A DNA stretch of 64,000 nucleotides, taken from contig CP075497.1 of assembly GCA_021613535.1 (NCBI GenBank), positions 6,944,001 to 7,008,000 on the forward strand. Reading direction: 5' to 3'. Shown one piece after another: positions 60,974 to 64,000 of the stretch. Below the pieces are notes generated by a model that saw only the letters and a list, made by a program, of their open reading frames with translations, searched no databases and was not told the origin of the DNA. The translations under genes and the position numbers were made by a program. The stretch's first letter is position 1. Each line of letters opens with the position of its first letter. The DNA is from Adineta vaga. Its lineage: Eukaryota; Rotifera.

Positions 60974-63900
60974 GTTCGATAAAACAAAACTCTATCTATG
61001 TTCAGTTTGTTTTAATCGGGTATAATCATAATCGCCTTGACCACACACGCACGAAAATAAGATAAAATAAAGAGAAGATGAGTCTATGTATGCGTCTACT
61101 ATTCGATGGTCAAAGACAACAATCGAAAGAAAGAAGGAGGAAAAGAGAGAGAGATGAATTGCAAAAGAAAAAGAAAAAGAAAACGAAAAGGACCAAACCA
61201 ATGCTTAAAATTAATCAAAGCCATATTGTTGAATGAAGAACGATAAAAAAAATATCGATGCAAAGAAATCTTTAAGTCACATGTAAACAAGATAAGCGCG
61301 CGCACTCGTTCATATTCATGTATGTAAAAGACAATGAACATTGAATGAGTAAGGTAACAAACATAGAAATTTTATTCTCTTTCGATAATTCACACGAAAA
61401 CATAGAAGAAGAAAAGATCGGCTGTCTGCTTGCGCCTATCACTTTCATTGACCTTCAAGATATCGGGAAAGAGACAGTTAAAACATGTGCCTAAATGAAT
61501 GAAATCAAGGCAGATTTAAATCAATATTTTCCTTACGTGTATAAATCCTTTACGAGCAACAAAAAATCAAAATCTCAATGTTAACAATCTTGTCATTGAT
61601 TCTCTGTCTCTTTGTTAACAGTTTTTTTCTTTATCGATCACAAAAGTTAGTTACAAGTGTTTTATAGACGATGTGTAATTTATTTTTGTCGAATCGATGT
61701 CGATTATAAAAAAATAAAAATTGTAAAACGCTGACAACACAACAACCGCAATAGCAACAAAAGTTTTACTACTGTACATATTTGACGATGTGCTGTTACA
61801 CTATTTATTTTGAAGTTTTTTTCTCTTTCACTAGAATCTGTCCTTTTACTCTCTCTCTCTCTCTCTCTCATATTCATTTTGTCGATTCTTTTGAAATTAA
61901 ATCGTCTCTTCTTTCTTGCAATTTTCAAGTGTCCTATGTAAAGAAAAGTAAAAAAAAAAGTAAGAGAGAAAGAGAAAATCAAAATATACACATGAGTGTA
62001 TACACACGAATGCCAAGCATATATATTCGCATGCATAAATGAAGCCATATACGGGACCTTTCTTGTAATGGTCAAATGAACTAAGAACGATCAGCACGGA
62101 TAGAGTTCAACGACGTAAACAGAACATGCAACGATGCGAATTCTTTTTCTTTGTTCTCTCATTTCATCAACTTAAAGACGAAGTAGAAGGAGAAAAAAGA
62201 AAGCACTTATCCTAATTTAAAAAATTCCTCTTGAAATTAAAATCAATCGAAATTTTTCATACTTCAAATTTTTTTATATTTAATCAACACACTGATCGAT
62301 GTCTTATTCATAGAAGAGAAGAAAACAAAAATTGAACAGTCCACTTTCGAATATTCTTAACATTCCTTTTGGGACAATAACAAATAATGACGTAATAGAT
62401 TTACTTTAAAAATTTGCATCAATATGTAACTATACACACATATTACACTCGAATTACTGCGCTTCATTGCGACTATTTCTAGTAGCTATAGTATCGTCTC
62501 TCTCTCCCTGTCTCTGTCTCTGATATATGTTTTTACACCGACGGTGCCGCCATTCGTACGAGTGTTTATGTCTTTCGCAGAGAACAATCACACTTCACTA
62601 AACACTCGCTGTTATTTACTCAGCATGTGCTTCGTTTTCTTACGTGACATTCAGGCAGATAAGGATCGATAACTTATCGGACTTTGAATATAAATATCGA
62701 GGTATATTCAATCGATTGAATAAAACAACAAAAGAAACCTTTATTTACCTGTCGATCAACTCCTCTTCGATTTTAAGTAATCAAGTGGAGTAGAATTGAC
62801 GATAAGAAGTGATCGTCGATATTAAGAAGAAATTAAATTTAATTTGAGAAGCAGTCAAATTGAATTATTGTTCTCAGTTGATGACTGCTTCTCGTTATTA
62901 AAAATCAAGGAATAATACAAGAAGAAGAAGAAGAAGAAGAAATAACGAAGTGAAGACGCAAAAAAAGAAAACTTATACATCTTACATTTTTACTTTGTAC
63001 AATCGGCACCACTTCGCCTCCGCACCTTCTCTATTCTTGCTGCCAGCATACGTCTTTCTTTGACAAACTGCACACCATCTTTATAAAATCAATATTATGT
63101 GCACAATTCATCACATACGTACACATTCATCAGTTGGATGCTCACTATAAACTAGTTAGGATTCACTTTCTCCCTCTCCCTCCCTCTTTCTTTCCCTGAT
63201 CGACATAATTTTTTTTCTTCTTACATATAAATCATACTAAAGTATTGCGGAATAAAATCTAGTTGAGTAATTCATATACGCGTGCATCTACTCGTGTATG
63301 CATGTGCGTGCGTGCATGTGTATATGTATTGTTATTTCATCTCGAGTCAATATTGAACCTGGCTTATCGTTGCTCAACAGATGATACTACTCCAGTGTCG
63401 TTCTTTTTCATTTTTCTCCTTCTCTGTCAAATTATCAAAAGATTACTTGAACTTCGTTGTGATGGCGATCATAGTCTTCTCTGTTCTTTTTTGTTCTGCT
63501 TACCGCTTATGTCATTATAACAAGGGGCTCAATAATCGTCGGACTAGAATAGTAATAAGCAAATGACTTTATATATATTACAAATTGTACTTCTGTACAA
63601 GCAGTTACATGATTTCTCTCCTTTTTTTTCTTTCACAAGTTTTTTTTCTTCTTATATGATCAAACGAGCTCAAATGTATACTACGTTCGAAGGTCAATTT
63701 TGTAGTTCTTCATTCGATAATTTGTGCCATATACATATTCATAGATGTGTGATCTGCATTTCGAGACAATGATAATCTTGTCGTTCTTTACATTTGACGA
63801 AACAATATCAATTTATCGTCACCGCACACCAAGCAAAAATAAACGAATATGGACACATACAGAGATATTCAATTTCAGAGAAAGCCGAAAAATCATTACG

Positions 63901-64000
63901 TCCTGTATGTATGACATAACTACATAACGAGCACTCATAAGTAGAAAAGAAGAAAAAAGAAGGTACTACGCCCATCAACTTCCACTTGAAAATAACAGTG
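60974..64000. other. upstream region of the giant gene, no gene seen
   Basis: About 3 kb 5' of the first coding exon. It is rich in simple sequence: CT runs (about 61850-61870), poly-A/T, AAG repeats (62919-62942), TCTC runs (62500-62522) and CTCCCT runs (63170-63190). A perfect inverted repeat sits at 62846-62893. Open frames here (for example 61704-62075 - and 63263-63520 +) are low complexity and lack motifs. It probably holds the distal promoter and 5'UTR exons of the long transcript. Confidence 0.5.
62846..62893. repeat. perfect inverted repeat, 12-bp arms, 24-bp loop
   Basis: GAGAAGCAGTCA (62846-62857) is exactly complemented by TGACTGCTTCTC (62882-62893). Its arms are less AT-rich than the surroundings and therefore less likely to be chance. 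It lies upstream of the giant gene in presumed promoter or 5'UTR territory. Function is unknown. Confidence 0.8.

Noticed and set aside
1-64000. CRISPR array, telomeric repeats, intact transposon or retroelement
   Set aside because: No regularly spaced repeats, no telomere-like hexamer arrays, and no transposase, integrase or reverse-transcriptase motifs were seen.

Overview
The window is nuclear DNA of a small-genome animal. It is AT-rich (I estimate about 30% GC), and most genes are split by short (about 50-70 bp) GT-AG introns. The gene set is typical of animals: proteasome beta5, PWP1, a MICOS subunit, TOM22, GNL1, UDP-glucose dehydrogenase, RING/B-box, Ly6, EGF and CBM14 proteins. A full-length cellular RNA-dependent RNA polymerase in this setting suggests a bdelloid rotifer. 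That is an inference from gene content and architecture, not from a diagnostic marker. No CRISPR array, rRNA, convincing tRNA or intact transposon was seen.

Layout. Positions 1-3661 hold no gene I can support. PSMB5 (minus) and a PAM2-motif protein (plus) start divergently at 4801 and 5434. A plus-strand run follows: PWP1, an intronless ankyrin/SOCS-box (ASB-like) protein, an unrecognised 446-aa protein, a MIC26/27 MICOS subunit, a secreted potato-inhibitor-I protein, a 12-EGF plus chitin-binding secreted protein, a GPI-anchored Ly6-type protein, the RdRP, and a RING/B-box TRIM-like protein. Convergent to these is a minus-strand group, in transcription order 2H-phosphoesterase-like gene, UGDH, GNL1, TOM22. 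The first two are only 60 bp apart.

Positions 39783-60973 are one minus-strand gene. I could chain 18 exons with consistent splice phases into one 4070-aa, mostly disordered protein. Two extra first exons (at 47314 and 45234) splice in phase into the 3' half and give predicted 1685-aa and 1316-aa isoforms. I do not recognise the protein family. Positions 60974-64000 are gene-free upstream sequence.

Functionally most loci are housekeeping (protein turnover, ribosome biogenesis, mitochondrial import and cristae, glycosaminoglycan precursor supply). They are mixed with lineage-flavoured genes: RdRP (small-RNA amplification), a serine-protease inhibitor, an EGF/CBM14 extracellular protein, a 2H phosphoesterase and the giant scaffold. 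Many start codons lie a short distance downstream of a 3' splice-site-like sequence, which would fit 5'UTR introns or spliced-leader trans-splicing. All gene structures were read by eye from splice signals, phase and protein similarity.
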